Positions 8,907 to 19,071 are shown, counted from the first letter of the stretch. The stretch: 64,000 bases of DNA from Rahnella inusitata (GCF_003263515.1 NZ_JYDE01000019.1:122384-186383), one strand, 5' to 3'. Notes: generated by a model from the letters alone, not told the origin. Translations and numbers: made by a program.

Positions 8907-9718
8907 GCACTTTTAATAGCAACACCGTCAGCCGGGGTGATTACTGGTTTGCCGAACTGACCAAAGACGCCACGCCGGTGGCCGGGCTGTGCTCCTCCGT
9001 GAAAGCGGCAGACGGCAAAATTAACGATCAGGCCGTGCGTTTTATCGCCGTGGTGCCCGATAAAAACAATCATTATCCGCGCGCCGCGGGCGGTGAAGTC
9101 GGTCTGCTGGAGGGCTGGACGCTGGCGAAAGTCGTCAACGATGTGATTGCCGCCGATGCCAATGCAGCTACCAAACGCGCCATCGTGGCGGTGATTGATG
9201 TGCCAAGTCAGGCGTATGGCCGTCGCGAAGAAGCGTTCGGCATTCATCAGGCGCTGGCCGGTGCCGCAGGCGCTTATGCCCGCGCGCGTCTGGCCGGGCA
9301 TCCGGTTGTCGGGCTGATTGTCGGTAAGGCGATGTCCGGGGCGTTTCTGGCGCATGGCTATCAGGCCAACAAGCTGATCGCTTTCAAGAATAACGGCGTG
9401 ATGATCCACGCGATGGGGAAAGAATCCGCCGCACGTATCACCCTGCGCTCGGTGGACGCGCTGGAAAAACTGGCGGCGACCATTCCGCCGATGGCCTACG
9501 ACATCGAAAACTACGCCACGCTGGGAATGCTGTCACAACTGCTCGACATCGCTGATCCCGACAGCGCAACGCCTGACGATATCGCCCGTGTCGAAAACAC
9601 GGTCTGGCAAAACATTCTGGACGCACGCAAAGAAGGCGTAAGCCTCAGCAACCGTCTGGGTGCCGAAAATCGCGCCAGTTCGCAGCGCGTTCGCCAGCAG
9701 ATGCGCCAGGAATGGTAA
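8903..9718 (+). CDS. mdcE: Malonate decarboxylase gamma subunit
   Basis: Second carboxyltransferase-type subunit of malonate decarboxylase (271 residues), partner of MdcD. The IVGKAMSGAFLAHGYQAN stretch and the N-terminal SRGDYWFAELT are family hallmarks. The start overlaps the mdcD stop (ATGA) with GGAGG upstream. It ends the catalytic subunit block; the next gene, the transporter mdcF, follows after 188 nt that contain a stem-loop, so expression may step down here. Confidence 0.94.
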   Translation: MSTFNSNTVSRGDYWFAELTKDATPVAGLCSSVKAADGKINDQAVRFIAVVPDKNNHYPRAAGGEVGLLEGWTLAKVVNDVIAADANAATKRAIVAVIDVPSQAYGRREEAFGIHQALAGAAGAYARARLAGHPVVGLIVGKAMSGAFLAHGYQANKLIAFKNNGVMIHAMGKESAARITLRSVDALEKLAATIPPMAYDIENYATLGMLSQLLDIADPDSATPDDIARVENTVWQNILDARKEGVSLSNRLGAENRASSQRVRQQMRQEW

Positions 9719-9789
9719 TTCGTTAACTACTTTCAGTCTCAACCGGTAACGCACCTGCAAACAGCGTGACGCAGCCGCATTGCGGGTTC

Positions 9790-9812
9790 CGCCCTGATGA
9801 TTCGTCAGGGCG
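9790..9812 (+). other. Stem-loop between mdcE and mdcF
   Basis: CGCCCTGA, a 7-nt loop and TCAGGGCG form a perfect 8-bp stem in the 188-nt mdcE-mdcF gap. No T-run follows, so it is not a classical terminator; it could protect the upstream mRNA end or attenuate mdcFGH. A rather conspicuous A-run lies at about 9848. The rest of the gap shows nothing I can name. Confidence 0.5.
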
Positions 9813-9906
9813 CGAGCCTGCTGTTGTCTGCAACTGGACTGTCATACTAAAAAAACCATCGCACCGGCGCTGACTGAGCATTCATTTTTGTCTCAGGAAA
9901 CTCGCT

Positions 9907-10869
9907 ATGACTTACGTAATTTTGCACGCACTTGCCCCTATTTTCGTCATCATGATCCTCGGTTTTTATGCCGGGAAAGCGAAAATGGTGGATAACCAGA
10001 ATGTCTCTTTACTGAATATTTTCGTGATGGATTTCGCTTTACCCGCTGCGCTGTTTGCAGCGACCGTACAAGCACCGTGGTCGGGCATTGTCGAACAGTC
10101 ACCGCTGATTCTGGTACTGGTGCTGGCGATGTGGATAACCTACGCGGCGATCTATTTTATTTGCACCAAAGTATTTAAGAAGTCCGCACAGGACGCCGCC
10201 GTGCTGACGCTGACCGTCGCGCTGCCAAATTATGCCGCGCTCGGCCTGCCTATTCTGAGCAGCGTAATGGGTGATGCGCCTTCAACGTCGCTGTCTGTGG
10301 CAGTTTCCATCGCCTGCGGTTCCGTGCTGATGACGCCGTTCTGTCTGCTGATTCTGGAACGTGAAAAAGCGCGTTTAAGCGGCGAAAATCAGGGCTCATC
10401 GCTGGCGCTGCTGCCGGTACTGATGTGGCGTTCGGTGAAAAAACCCATCGTCTGGGCACCGCTGCTGGGCGTGATTCTGGCGGCGATTGGCATTAAAATG
10501 CCGGAAATTTTCCTGGCGTCGATCAAGCCTTTGGGTCTGTCAGCGACCGCTTCTGCGCTGTTCCTGACCGGTGTGATCCTCTCCGCCCGTAAGCTGAAAA
10601 TTAACGGCCCGGTGCTGTTATCCTGTATCGCGAAAAACCTGATCCAGCCGTTTATCGCCTGGGGTCTGGTGCTGGCGTTTGGCCTGAGCGGTCAGGTGGC
10701 GGTGACGGCAATTCTGATGATTGCGCTGTCCGCCGGTTTCTTCGGTATCGTATTCGGTAACCGTTTTGGGGTGCAGTCGCCGGATGCTGAAGCGTCTCTG
10801 CTGATTAGCTCCGTGCTGTGCATTGTGACGCTGCCGCTGTTTATCACGCTGACCGCTTCACTTCACTGA
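9907..10869 (+). CDS. mdcF: Malonate transporter, auxin efflux carrier family
   Basis: An inner-membrane protein of 320 residues with about 10 hydrophobic segments along its length, belonging to the AEC family. Typical N-terminus HALAPIFVIMILGFYAGK and the NYAALGLPIL segment in the middle (helix-breaking Asn-containing motif of AEC carriers). Position between mdcE and mdcG indicates malonate uptake for the decarboxylase, as in Klebsiella mdcF. The sodium-pump/biotin genes of the energy-conserving Malonomonas type are absent, so the pathway here is the soluble, non-sodium-pumping kind. Confidence 0.93.
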   Translation: MTYVILHALAPIFVIMILGFYAGKAKMVDNQNVSLLNIFVMDFALPAALFAATVQAPWSGIVEQSPLILVLVLAMWITYAAIYFICTKVFKKSAQDAAVLTLTVALPNYAALGLPILSSVMGDAPSTSLSVAVSIACGSVLMTPFCLLILEREKARLSGENQGSSLALLPVLMWRSVKKPIVWAPLLGVILAAIGIKMPEIFLASIKPLGLSATASALFLTGVILSARKLKINGPVLLSCIAKNLIQPFIAWGLVLAFGLSGQVAVTAILMIALSAGFFGIVFGNRFGVQSPDAEASLLISSVLCIVTLPLFITLTASLH

Positions 10870-10888
10870 TAAGAAAGGATGCAGAACG

Positions 10889-11515
10889 ATGTCTCAACCG
10901 CGTGCCCATGATTTTATCTGGATCGCTGACCGCTCCGCGCTCGACAGCGACGACGCCTTACCCGCGTGGGTAAACAGCAGCTGGCGCACCGCGCTGCCGC
11001 TGGTGGTGCGCCGCGATGTACGTGCTGATGGCGCTGTCCCGGTGGGCATTCGCGGGCTGACCCGCATTCAGCGTGCCGCCGCCTGGGTTAGCCCGGCGGC
11101 GATCGTGCGGGTCGTGACGCCGGAATCACTGGTCAGCGACGTCAATGTGCTTCTGCACTCACCGTTTGTTTCACAGCAACCGGTGCAGGCGCTGATTACG
11201 TTGTGCAGAATGCAGCTGCCTTTCATGTGGGGCGTGACGGGCAGCTGCGCCTATGCGCTGGCCAGTGACCTTCCGGTGATGCACGCCGACAGCGATCTGG
11301 ATTTGCTGGTGCGCTGCGACGCACCGGTCAGCCGCGCACAGTTCACCGAATTTTATGAACGGCTTCAGCGACTGGTGTGCCGTGCCGATGTCCAGATCAA
11401 TACACCACAAGGCGGATTTGCTCTCAGCGAATGGCTGCGTGGCGGTGACGTGATGCTGAAAACTGACACCGGCCCGTTGCGGGTGCGTGACCCGTGGCAA
11501 TCGCTGGCAGGCTGA
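10889..11515 (+). CDS. mdcG: Malonate decarboxylase holo-ACP synthase (phosphoribosyl-dephospho-CoA transferase)
   Basis: Attaches the prosthetic group made by MdcB to Ser25 of MdcC. 208 residues. The nucleotidyltransferase-like signature GSCAYAL...DSDLDLLVRC (about residues 113-145) contains the acidic pair expected to bind metal. An AAAGGA ribosome-binding site lies upstream; it starts 19 nt after mdcF and ends 21 nt before mdcH. Confidence 0.93.
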   Translation: MSQPRAHDFIWIADRSALDSDDALPAWVNSSWRTALPLVVRRDVRADGAVPVGIRGLTRIQRAAAWVSPAAIVRVVTPESLVSDVNVLLHSPFVSQQPVQALITLCRMQLPFMWGVTGSCAYALASDLPVMHADSDLDLLVRCDAPVSRAQFTEFYERLQRLVCRADVQINTPQGGFALSEWLRGGDVMLKTDTGPLRVRDPWQSLAG

Positions 11516-11536
11516 GGCCTGCCACCAAGGAGCACG

Positions 11537-12472
11537 ATGAAAATCCTCTTTACTTTCCCTGGTCAGGGGCCGCAGGTACCGCAGATGCTGCACCGTTTAC
11601 CGGACAATGCCCTGACGCACTCCCTTATTGAGCAGGCCAGCCGCGCGCTCGGCGAAGACGTCCTGCTCCTCGACACCGCCGACGCATTGCGCGATACCCG
11701 CGCGGTTCAGCTCTGCTTGCTGACCGCCGGTGTTATCTGGGCAAAACAATGTCAGGCCGAAGGCATCGAGCCTGATTTTTGCAGCGGCCTGTCGATCGGT
11801 GCGTTTCCCGCCGCGGTGATCGCCGGTGCGCTGGATTTCTCACAGGCAATAAAACTGGTCGCGTTGCGCGGCGAACTGATGCAGCAGGCGTATCCGCAGG
11901 GGTTTGGCCTCTCGGCGATCACCGGCCTGCGTCAGAATCAAGTCGAAGCATTAGTGGCGCAGGTCAACACGGCGGGATCACCGGTCTATCTGGCCAATAT
12001 CAATGCCGAAGATCAGCTGGTGATCGCTGGCAGTGACGCCGCGATGCAGGAAGTGATGGCGCTTGCCAAAGCGCAGGGCGCGCAGAAAACCCACCGGCTG
12101 GCGGTCAGCGTGCCGTCGCATTGTGCGTTGCTCGATGAACCCGCCGCAAAACTGGTGGAAGCGTTCAAAGATGTGACGATTTCCCGCCCGACCTGTGGTT
12201 ATCTCAGTGGCACCACCGGGCGCGTTTACTGGCAGCCGGAGAAAATCGCCGACGATTTGGCAATGAATATGGCACGTACCGTGAACTGGCGTGACGCGAT
12301 GGTTGCGGCGTATGAGCGCGACGTGCGCCTGGCACTCGAAATGCCCCCCGGCGCGGTGCTTAGCGGGCTCACCCGACGCGCGATGGAACAGGGCGAAGCG
12401 CTATCGTTATGCCAGTCCGGGATGCAGGTGGCGGGACGTCTCGCAGCGCGGTTACGGGAAAATGAGCGGTAA
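11537..12472 (+). CDS. mdcH: Malonyl-CoA:ACP malonyltransferase MdcH
   Basis: FabD-like acyltransferase that primes the decarboxylase by loading malonyl from malonyl-CoA onto MdcC. 311 residues. FPGQGPQ at the N-terminus and the GLSIGAFPA nucleophile elbow (GxSxG with the active Ser) are clear; the later SVPSHCALL segment supplies the conserved His. AAGGAG ribosome-binding site. It is the last gene of the mdc operon; its stop lies only 5 nt from the stop of the convergent mdcR, so no separate terminator fits between them. Confidence 0.94.
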   Translation: MKILFTFPGQGPQVPQMLHRLPDNALTHSLIEQASRALGEDVLLLDTADALRDTRAVQLCLLTAGVIWAKQCQAEGIEPDFCSGLSIGAFPAAVIAGALDFSQAIKLVALRGELMQQAYPQGFGLSAITGLRQNQVEALVAQVNTAGSPVYLANINAEDQLVIAGSDAAMQEVMALAKAQGAQKTHRLAVSVPSHCALLDEPAAKLVEAFKDVTISRPTCGYLSGTTGRVYWQPEKIADDLAMNMARTVNWRDAMVAAYERDVRLALEMPPGAVLSGLTRRAMEQGEALSLCQSGMQVAGRLAARLRENER

Positions 12473-12477
12473 AAGGG

Positions 12478-13398
12478 TCAGCGCTTGCGGCTCGCCAGCG
12501 CATACATCCGGCTTTCGGCTGCGAGGGCGAGCAGGTTCGGGTCGTGCTCGCGGCTGTGCGGGAACACCAGCGCGATGGTCTGGCGCATCTGATAGGCTTC
12601 GGCCAGCGGCAGTAAACGTACCGTATTTTCATACACTCCTTTCATCCGGCCAGGGATCAGCGTATAGCCGACGCCCGCCTGCACCAGACTCAGCATTGAG
12701 AAAATGTCATTTACCCGCGTCACAATATCCGGCTCAAATCCGGCAATCTGAAATGCTTCCTGAAACCCGTGGTAAGTCGCGAATCCTTCGGCCAGTGAGA
12801 CGAATTTTTCCTGTTTAAAATCCCGCAAATCCGCCGTGCCCTCGGTTGCCATTTCTGAACTGGCAGGCGCGGCGAGGAAAATATCATCCTGAAAAAGCGG
12901 CAGCTGATCGTAACGTTGGGCGTCGATACTGGAGTCGCTGGTGGAAATCAGGATGGCATCGAGCTGGCCGTCTTCCAGCTTGTGCAGCAAATCATTGTTC
13001 GAGCCCATCACCAGTTCCAGCTCAAGTTCCGGACGGCGCAGTTTCAGCCCCATGATGAGGCGCGGAATGGTTTCCAGCGTCAGGGAATACAGCGTGCCGA
13101 GCTTCAGGCTTTTGTCGCCAAATCCGGCGGCGCGCTGGGTGGCCTGAATGCCGTGTTCCATCTGTTCGATGACCTGCGTGGCGTGTTCCAGCAACGCTTC
13201 GGCGGCGGGCAGTGGTAACAGGTTGCGGCCTTTGTGGATGAACAGCGGACAGCGCAACCCTTCTTCCAGAGAATGTAGCGCACGATGCACGCTGACGCTG
13301 CTCAGTCCGAGCTGTTCGGCGGCGCGGCTGATGTTCTGCTTTTCCATGTAGGCGAGGAAAATTTCGAGTTTGCGGAAAGTGATTTCACTGTCGATCAT
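12478..13398 (-). CDS. mdcR: LysR-type regulator of malonate utilisation
   Basis: LysR-family regulator of 306 residues. The N-terminal winged helix-turn-helix is visible (ISRAAEQLGLSSVSVHRALH), followed by a LysR substrate-binding domain. It is encoded convergently to mdcH at the end of the cluster, the position of mdcR in Klebsiella, where it controls mdcABCDEFGH. A palindrome upstream of mdcA (5024-5042) and one upstream of mdcR (13433-13453) are candidate binding sites, but they do not share an obvious core. Confidence 0.9.
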   Translation of the reverse strand: MIDSEITFRKLEIFLAYMEKQNISRAAEQLGLSSVSVHRALHSLEEGLRCPLFIHKGRNLLPLPAAEALLEHATQVIEQMEHGIQATQRAAGFGDKSLKLGTLYSLTLETIPRLIMGLKLRRPELELELVMGSNNDLLHKLEDGQLDAILISTSDSSIDAQRYDQLPLFQDDIFLAAPASSEMATEGTADLRDFKQEKFVSLAEGFATYHGFQEAFQIAGFEPDIVTRVNDIFSMLSLVQAGVGYTLIPGRMKGVYENTVRLLPLAEAYQMRQTIALVFPHSREHDPNLLALAAESRMYALASRKR

Positions 13399-13432
13399 AC
13401 GGGTTCCTGCGGCGCAGTTGCGGCCTGAGGAT

Positions 13433-13453
13433 AATAGCCGCAGTGCGGCTATT
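13433..13453. repeat. Perfect palindrome between feoC and mdcR
   Basis: AATAGCCGCA-G-TGCGGCTATT, 10-bp arms around a single base. It lies 15 nt beyond the feoC stop and 35 nt before the mdcR ATG. It could be the feo transcript 3' hairpin (there is no good T-run) or an operator for mdcR. Confidence 0.6.
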
Positions 13454-13468
13454 GAGAAAGGATTCGAA

Positions 13469-13708
13469 TCAATGCGGGATGAGCTGATAGCTGACCGTCA
13501 GGCATTTTTTGCCTTCGGCGCAGCTTTTGCAGCCGCCGGAGAGGCAGCTGTCGTCGGCGTCGATGGCTTCGGCTTTGCGCATGGCGACCAGCCTTTCAAG
13601 CATCGCCTGCACCAGTGGCTGCGGGGTATTGAGTTGCAGACTAAGCTGGCGGGCATCCGCCCGGCCAGCCAGTGCGAGACTGTCGCGTACCTCAATCAGA
13701 GTGGCCAT
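13469..13708 (-). CDS. feoC: Ferrous iron transport protein FeoC
   Basis: Small (79 residues) winged-helix protein that binds and stabilises FeoB, possibly sensing iron or redox through an Fe-S cluster. The cysteine set [15 protein letters not shown] in the C-terminal half fits cluster binding. The start ATG at 13708 ([11 protein letters not shown]) is best spaced from the AGGAGA site; an ATG one codon upstream (13711) is too close to it. It begins 9 nt after feoB ends, in the feoABC order. Confidence 0.92.
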   Translation of the reverse strand: MATLIEVRDSLALAGRADARQLSLQLNTPQPLVQAMLERLVAMRKAEAIDADDSCLSGGCKSCAEGKKCLTVSYQLIPH

Positions 13709-13716
13709 CATATCTC

Positions 13717-16035
13717 CTAGTGGCAATCGCTGCCGGTCGCGGGTGCACAGCAGGCCGCCGCTTTACGCGGTTGCAGATGCAGGCTAACGCGGCTGCGGGC
13801 GTTGCGCAGGGCGATAAGCACCAACGCGTTAAAGGCCAGCACGATTAGAATGATGGTCATACTGTGTCCCGGATGATCGCGGAAGGTGGCTGCCTGATAG
13901 AACAACGTTGCCAGAGAATAGGCGACGTTCAGCCCCCAGAAGATCGAGAAGGTCATCCAGCTGCGGCTGGTTTCACGGGCAATCGCCCCCATCACGGACA
14001 CGCAAGGTACGTAGAGCAGCACGAAGATCAGATAGCTGTAGGCCGAAATCGCTGAGCCAAATTTGTTGCTCATGACGCCCATCGAGCTGACGCCCATTTC
14101 GCCGTCGCCTTTACTGGCTTCGATCGGGTTAGACAGCACGCTGATGCTAAACGTGTCCTTCAGCCCCTGCCAGGTCTCTTTCACCGCGCCGCCCAGTTCA
14201 TCCACCAGGTTAAAATTCGCCGCATCAAATTCTTCATTGGTGATGTGTTCGGCGGTGTAAAGGGTGTTCAGCGTACCGACCACCACTTCTTTCGCCATCG
14301 CACCGGTTACCAGACCGACGGTTGCCTGCCAGTTGTCATTGTGCACACCCATCGGCGCGAGCACCGGCGTCAGCACTTTACTGACCGAGGCCAGCGCCGA
14401 ATCATTGATGTTATTCACCGCGTTGCCGCTGAACGAGAAGCTGTTCAGTGCGCCGATGAAAATACTGGCGATGACGATGACTTTACCGGCGCGCAGCACG
14501 AAACCTTTCAGACGCTGCCAGGTTTGCAACAGCAGGCTTTTCAGATGCGGAACGTGATACACCGGCAGTTCCATCACGAACGGTGACGCTTCGCCGCGCA
14601 TGATGGTGTATTTGAGCAGCAGGCCGGTGAGGATGGCGACCACAATGCCCAACAAATACAGTGAGAAGACGATGGAGGCGCCGTCCTGCCCGAAGAACGC
14701 TGCGGAGAAAACGGCGAAGATAGCCAGACGTGCGCCGCAGGACATAAACGGCGCCATCATGACGGTGATCAGGCGTTCGCGCGGGGCGTCCAGCGTACGC
14801 GCACCCATAATCGACGGAACGTTACAGCCGAACCCGACAATGAGCGGCACGAAGGATTTGCCGGGCAGGCCAAGCGCCTGCATCAGCCTGTCCATCACGA
14901 ACGCGGCGCGCGCCATGTAACCGGAATCTTCAAGGAAGGAGAGGAACAGATACATCATGCCGATTTGCGGCACCAGCGGCAGAACGGTGTTGATCCCGCC
15001 GCCCACGCCCTGCGCGAGGAAAATGGTCAGCCATTGCGGGAAGTGCAGGGTAAAACCAATCCACTGCATGCCCTGAATGAAAATCGCCGCGGAACCAATA
15101 TCGAAAATCGGTTGCAGCGCACCGCCGATGTTGATCGCCAGAACGAACATCAGGTACATCACCAGCAGGAAAATCGGTACGCCGAGGAAACGGTTGAGGA
15201 TCACGCGGTCCAGCACCTGCGTCAGTTTATTCGGCGCGGTGAGGTGCGAGTTGCTGATTTCAGCACTCAGCTGGGCAATGGACTGATAGCGCGCATCGGC
15301 GATCAGCAGCGCCGGATCGTCCAGTTCCTGTGCTGCCAGCCGCGCTTTCACTTCCGGCAGCAGCTGTTGCGCGTTACCGGCGTGGGTCTGGCTGTAGATA
15401 TCGCCTTCAAGAATTTGCAAAGCCAGCCAGCGGCGTTGTTGCAGCGCCATCTCTGACGGCATGGCGGCGGCCAGCACGTCCACTTCCTGTTGCAGCAGCG
15501 GAGGGTAGGTCACGCGCGCAAGCGTCGTGGCCGGAGGCAACGAGTCGATGGCCGTTTTCAGTTCTTTAATGCCGGAGGCGCGGGTAGATACCAGTGCGAT
15601 CACCGGGCAGCCCAGACGCACAGACAGCGCCGGGATATCGATATTGATGTTCTGGATTTTGGCGATGTCGAGCATGTTCAGCGCGACGATGCACGGAATG
15701 CCGAGCTCGAGCAGTTGCAGTGTGAGGTAAAGATTGCGCTCAAGGTTGGAGGCATCCACGACGTTAATCATCAGGTCGGCATCGCCGCTGAGAATGTAGT
15801 GGCAGGCAATCTGTTCGTCGAGCGAGGTTTGTTCGGAGATGGTGGTCAGGGAGTAGGTGCCCGGTAAATCCACCAGCGTGATTTTATGATCTTCGGTGGC
15901 GAACTGGCCTTCTTTGCGTTCGACAGTCACGCCCGCCCAGTTACCCACGCGCTGGCGTGAACCGGTCAGCTGATTAAAAAGGGTGGTTTTACCTGAGTTG
16001 GGATTACCAATCAGGCCAATGGTCAGTGCTTTCAT
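13717..16035 (-). CDS. feoB: Ferrous iron permease FeoB
   Basis: Inner-membrane Fe(II) transporter, 772 residues. The N-terminal G-protein domain has G1 GNPNSGKT, G3 DLPG and G4 NMLD; the membrane part from about residue 280 holds the two gate repeats with conserved cysteines ([26 protein letters not shown]). A short Cys-containing cytoplasmic tail ([15 protein letters not shown]) follows. The 65 nt gap to feoA and 9 nt to feoC place it in the feoABC operon, likely under Fur control through the site at 16509-16527. Confidence 0.97.
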   Translation of the reverse strand: MKALTIGLIGNPNSGKTTLFNQLTGSRQRVGNWAGVTVERKEGQFATEDHKITLVDLPGTYSLTTISEQTSLDEQIACHYILSGDADLMINVVDASNLERNLYLTLQLLELGIPCIVALNMLDIAKIQNINIDIPALSVRLGCPVIALVSTRASGIKELKTAIDSLPPATTLARVTYPPLLQQEVDVLAAAMPSEMALQQRRWLALQILEGDIYSQTHAGNAQQLLPEVKARLAAQELDDPALLIADARYQSIAQLSAEISNSHLTAPNKLTQVLDRVILNRFLGVPIFLLVMYLMFVLAINIGGALQPIFDIGSAAIFIQGMQWIGFTLHFPQWLTIFLAQGVGGGINTVLPLVPQIGMMYLFLSFLEDSGYMARAAFVMDRLMQALGLPGKSFVPLIVGFGCNVPSIMGARTLDAPRERLITVMMAPFMSCGARLAIFAVFSAAFFGQDGASIVFSLYLLGIVVAILTGLLLKYTIMRGEASPFVMELPVYHVPHLKSLLLQTWQRLKGFVLRAGKVIVIASIFIGALNSFSFSGNAVNNINDSALASVSKVLTPVLAPMGVHNDNWQATVGLVTGAMAKEVVVGTLNTLYTAEHITNEEFDAANFNLVDELGGAVKETWQGLKDTFSISVLSNPIEASKGDGEMGVSSMGVMSNKFGSAISAYSYLIFVLLYVPCVSVMGAIARETSRSWMTFSIFWGLNVAYSLATLFYQAATFRDHPGHSMTIILIVLAFNALVLIALRNARSRVSLHLQPRKAAACCAPATGSDCH

Positions 16036-16099
16036 ACGTTCAGATCTACGTGTGAGAAAGGAGAAACGCGCAGGGGATCAGTGTGACCCGCGCAAAAAG

Positions 16100-16324
16100 T
16101 CAGGCCAGTATTTCGAGCTTGAGCAGATCGAGATCTTTTCTGCGCACAACCAGACTGGTGCGGCGTGTCTCGATTTGCACCGGATCGCCCATCGGTGCGA
16201 CGCGGATAATGTTGAAGAACGACCCAGGCAGCATGCCGAGTGACAGCAGTTTCTGGCGGTACGCCGGGCTGATTTCATGAGAAAAGCCGGTGATTTTGTA
16301 AGCACGTTGTGACTGAAGTTGCAT
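16100..16324 (-). CDS. feoA: Ferrous iron transport protein FeoA
   Basis: SH3-like cytoplasmic protein of 74 residues needed for FeoB function. Start ATG at 16324 ([14 protein letters not shown]) matches E. coli FeoA length (75); the frame is open 15 codons upstream, but that part has no homology. The core motif [17 protein letters not shown] is nearly identical to E. coli. First gene of feoABC. Confidence 0.95.
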   Translation of the reverse strand: MQLQSQRAYKITGFSHEISPAYRQKLLSLGMLPGSFFNIIRVAPMGDPVQIETRRTSLVVRRKDLDLLKLEILA

Positions 16325-16683
16325 GAGTTCCTCGCGAAGCGATCGGGTTTGTGGGGGCCGCGTTGCCAAAGCTACGCCGCGCTTCCGTGCCCGGTTATTC
16401 CACTTAAGTGCGAATTATGTTGCAAAAAAAACTGCTCAGAAATTGTCCCTGGTGTGCAAATGCCAGCGTATTGCTGACGGCGTACTGAATACGCAAAGTA
16501 GTACAAACGAAAATAGTTATCATAATTACTACGCATGGCGAGACAAAAAGAAAAGAGGCGTGCCTCTTCACGGATGTCCCTACCGCGTCGCTATCCTATG
16601 CCTGTGCAATCTCTGATTTATTGATTTACCGCAGTGATTGATTCATTAGGAGAGACTTTAAAAAGTGTCGAAAAAAAGTACAT
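16325..16683. promoter_or_regulatory. feoA upstream region with Fur box
   Basis: The gap between feoA and the tex terminator is about 360 nt and holds no convincing gene. At 16509-16527 (minus strand AATTATGATAACTATTTTC) there is a Fur-box candidate matching the 19-bp consensus at 14 positions by my hand alignment. It lies about 185 nt upstream of the feoA start. I did not find a good FNR site (TTGAT-N4-ATCAA), which E. coli feo has. Confidence 0.55.
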
Positions 16684-16712
16684 AAAAAAAGCCGCTAAAA
16701 TTCAGCGGCTTT
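16684..16712 (-). terminator. Intrinsic terminator of tex/yhgF
   Basis: On the minus strand AGCCGCT, a 7-nt loop, AGCGGCT, then a run of seven T. It lies 26 nt after the tex stop. Confidence 0.9.
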
Positions 16713-16737
16713 CGTTTAATGGCTTAAAACGTAAAAG

Positions 16738-19071
16738 TTAACGTTTTTTACCCATTGCGGCGGCCAGTGCATCCGCCATTGCATTATTGCCCGCCGGAGC
16801 CGCATTGCGACCCGCTGGCTTGTTTTGCGTCGGACGTTTCTGCCCATCGCGATTGTCACCTGCGGCTGGCGCGGAAGAACGACGCCCCGGCGCTTCGCCC
16901 GGTTGCTCATCCAGACGCATGGTCAGCGCGATACGTTTGCGTTGCAGATCGACTTCCAACACTTTGACTTTAACGATATCGCCGGCTTTCACCACAGTAT
17001 GCGGATCTTCGACGAATTTGTTTGCCAGAGACGAAATGTGCACCAGCCCGTCCTGATGAACGCCGATGTCCACAAATGCGCCGAAGTTAGTCACGTTGGT
17101 GACCGAACCTTCAAGGATCATGCCTGGCATCAGGTCATTCATGGTTTCCACGCCATCGGCAAAGGTTGCAGTTTTAAACTCAGGGCGCGGATCGTGCCCC
17201 GGTTTTTCCAGCTCTTTGATGATGTCGGTAACGGTCGGCATACCAAACTTGTCGTCGGTGAATTCACTGGCTTTCAGGCCGCGCAGCGCGTTCGAATCGC
17301 CCATCAGATCTTTTAGCGCCAGCTGTGTCGCCGCCAGAATGCGCTCCACCACCGGATAGGTTTCCGGGTGAACCGTAGAGGCGTCGAGCGGGTTGTCACC
17401 ATGGTTGATACGCAGGAAGCCCGCGCACTGCTCGAAGGCTTTCGGCCCCAGACGGCTGACTTTCAGCAGCTGTTCACGGTTGCGGAACTGACCGTTCTCA
17501 TCGCGCCAGTTGACGATATTCTGCGCCATCATGCGGGTCAGACCGGCCACGCGGGTCAGCAGCGGCACGGACGCGGTGTTGAGATCCACACCCACGGCGT
17601 TCACGCAGTCTTCCACCACGGTATCGAGCTTTTTCGCCAGCTGTGACTGGCTGACGTCGTGCTGATACTGGCCGACACCGATGGATTTCGGGTCGATTTT
17701 CACCAGTTCGGCCAGCGGATCCTGCAAACGACGGGCGATAGATACCGCACCGCGAATGGACACGTCGAGATCCGGGAATTCCAGCGCCGCCAGTTCGGAG
17801 GCGGAATAGACCGATGCCCCGGCTTCGCTGACGATAACTTTCTGCGCTTTCACCGCCGGGAACTGTTTTTGCAGCTCGATGAAGAAGCGTTCGGTTTCGC
17901 GGGAAGCCGTCCCGTTGCCGATCGCCACCAGTTCGACGTTATGTTTAATGCACAGCGCCGCGACCTGTTGTGCGGCTTTTGTAGCCTGACCGGTATGTGG
18001 ATAAACAGTATCGATACCCACAAGTTTGCCGGTGTTATCCACAACCGCGACTTTCACACCGGTACGCAGGCCCGGATCGAGACCCATCGTGGCGCGCATA
18101 CCGGCCGGGGCGGCCATCAGCAGATCGTGCATGTTGCGGGCGAAAACGTTAATCGCCTCGTCTTCGGCGCGTTCACGCACGGTGCTCATCAGCTCGGTTT
18201 CGAGGTGCAGCAGCACTTTGATGCGCCAGGTCCAGTTAACCACCGCACGGCGCCAGACATCAGCCGGTGCGTTATTGAGGCGCAGGCCAAGATGATCGAT
18301 GATCAGTTGTTCGGCGTAGCTCTCTTTTGGCGGTTCGTCGTGCTGTGGATCGGCATTCAGCGCCAGCTGTAAGACGCCTTCGTTGCGGCCACGGAACATC
18401 GCCAGCGCACGGTGCGACGGGACTTTGGCGATCGGTTCGTGATGATCGAAATAGTCGCTGAATTTCGCGCCTTCCTGCGCTTTGCCTTCGGCCAGGCGCG
18501 AAGTCAGATGTGCATTTTTCCACAGGTAGTCGCGGACTTTCGCCAGCAGCGAAGCATCTTCGGCGAAACGTTCCATCAGGATGTAGCGCGCGCCGTCCAG
18601 CGCGGCTTTCGTGTCGGCGACGCCTTTATCGGCATCGACAAATTTTGCAGCCGTTGCGTCAGGCTCTTTATGCGGATCGTTCCACAGTAATTCTGCCAGC
18701 GGTTCCAGTCCGGCTTCGATAGCGATTTGCCCGCGCGTGCGGCGCTTCGGTTTGAACGGCAGATAAAGGTCTTCCAGCTCGGTTTTGCTCAACGTAGTGT
18801 TGATCGCTTTAGCCAGATCGTCGCTCAGTTTGCCCTGTTCCTCGATGGATTTGAGGATGGTCTGGCGGCGGTCTTCCAGCTCACGCAGATAACCCAGACG
18901 GGTGTCCAACTGACGCAGCTGGGTATCATCCAACCCACCGGTGACTTCCTTACGATACCGCGCAATAAACGGCACGGTATTACCTTCATCCAGCAGACGC
19001 ACCACGGAAGCAACCTGCTCCGGGCGAACCTGCAATTCACTTGCGATAATGCGGCTCAGTTGATCATTCAT
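16738..19071 (-). CDS. yhgF: Transcription accessory protein Tex (YhgF), S1 RNA-binding
   Basis: Nucleic-acid binding protein of 777 residues implicated in transcription and RNA processing. Order of parts: N-terminal helical domain ([19 protein letters not shown]), YqgF-like RNase-H fold ([16 protein letters not shown]), helix-hairpin-helix segments ([19 protein letters not shown]) and a C-terminal S1 domain ([29 protein letters not shown] is spread across residues about 650-680). The tail is Pro/Gly/Asn-rich. Start chosen at ATG 19071 ([10 protein letters not shown]), as in E. coli; the upstream 17 codons lack homology. Cytoplasmic; normally between feoA and greB, as here. Confidence 0.96.
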   Translation of the reverse strand: MNDQLSRIIASELQVRPEQVASVVRLLDEGNTVPFIARYRKEVTGGLDDTQLRQLDTRLGYLRELEDRRQTILKSIEEQGKLSDDLAKAINTTLSKTELEDLYLPFKPKRRTRGQIAIEAGLEPLAELLWNDPHKEPDATAAKFVDADKGVADTKAALDGARYILMERFAEDASLLAKVRDYLWKNAHLTSRLAEGKAQEGAKFSDYFDHHEPIAKVPSHRALAMFRGRNEGVLQLALNADPQHDEPPKESYAEQLIIDHLGLRLNNAPADVWRRAVVNWTWRIKVLLHLETELMSTVRERAEDEAINVFARNMHDLLMAAPAGMRATMGLDPGLRTGVKVAVVDNTGKLVGIDTVYPHTGQATKAAQQVAALCIKHNVELVAIGNGTASRETERFFIELQKQFPAVKAQKVIVSEAGASVYSASELAALEFPDLDVSIRGAVSIARRLQDPLAELVKIDPKSIGVGQYQHDVSQSQLAKKLDTVVEDCVNAVGVDLNTASVPLLTRVAGLTRMMAQNIVNWRDENGQFRNREQLLKVSRLGPKAFEQCAGFLRINHGDNPLDASTVHPETYPVVERILAATQLALKDLMGDSNALRGLKASEFTDDKFGMPTVTDIIKELEKPGHDPRPEFKTATFADGVETMNDLMPGMILEGSVTNVTNFGAFVDIGVHQDGLVHISSLANKFVEDPHTVVKAGDIVKVKVLEVDLQRKRIALTMRLDEQPGEAPGRRSSAPAAGDNRDGQKRPTQNKPAGRNAAPAGNNAMADALAAAMGKKR

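Noticed and set aside
9848-9854. A-run in the mdcE-mdcF gap as part of a terminator
   Set aside because: It is an A-run on the coding strand about 35 nt from the stem-loop and cannot act as a U-tract for mdc transcription.
17659-18372. Long plus-strand open frame (237 codons) inside yhgF
   Set aside because: Antisense shadow of a well-conserved GC-rich gene; composition rich in His/Arg/Gln typical of shadows.
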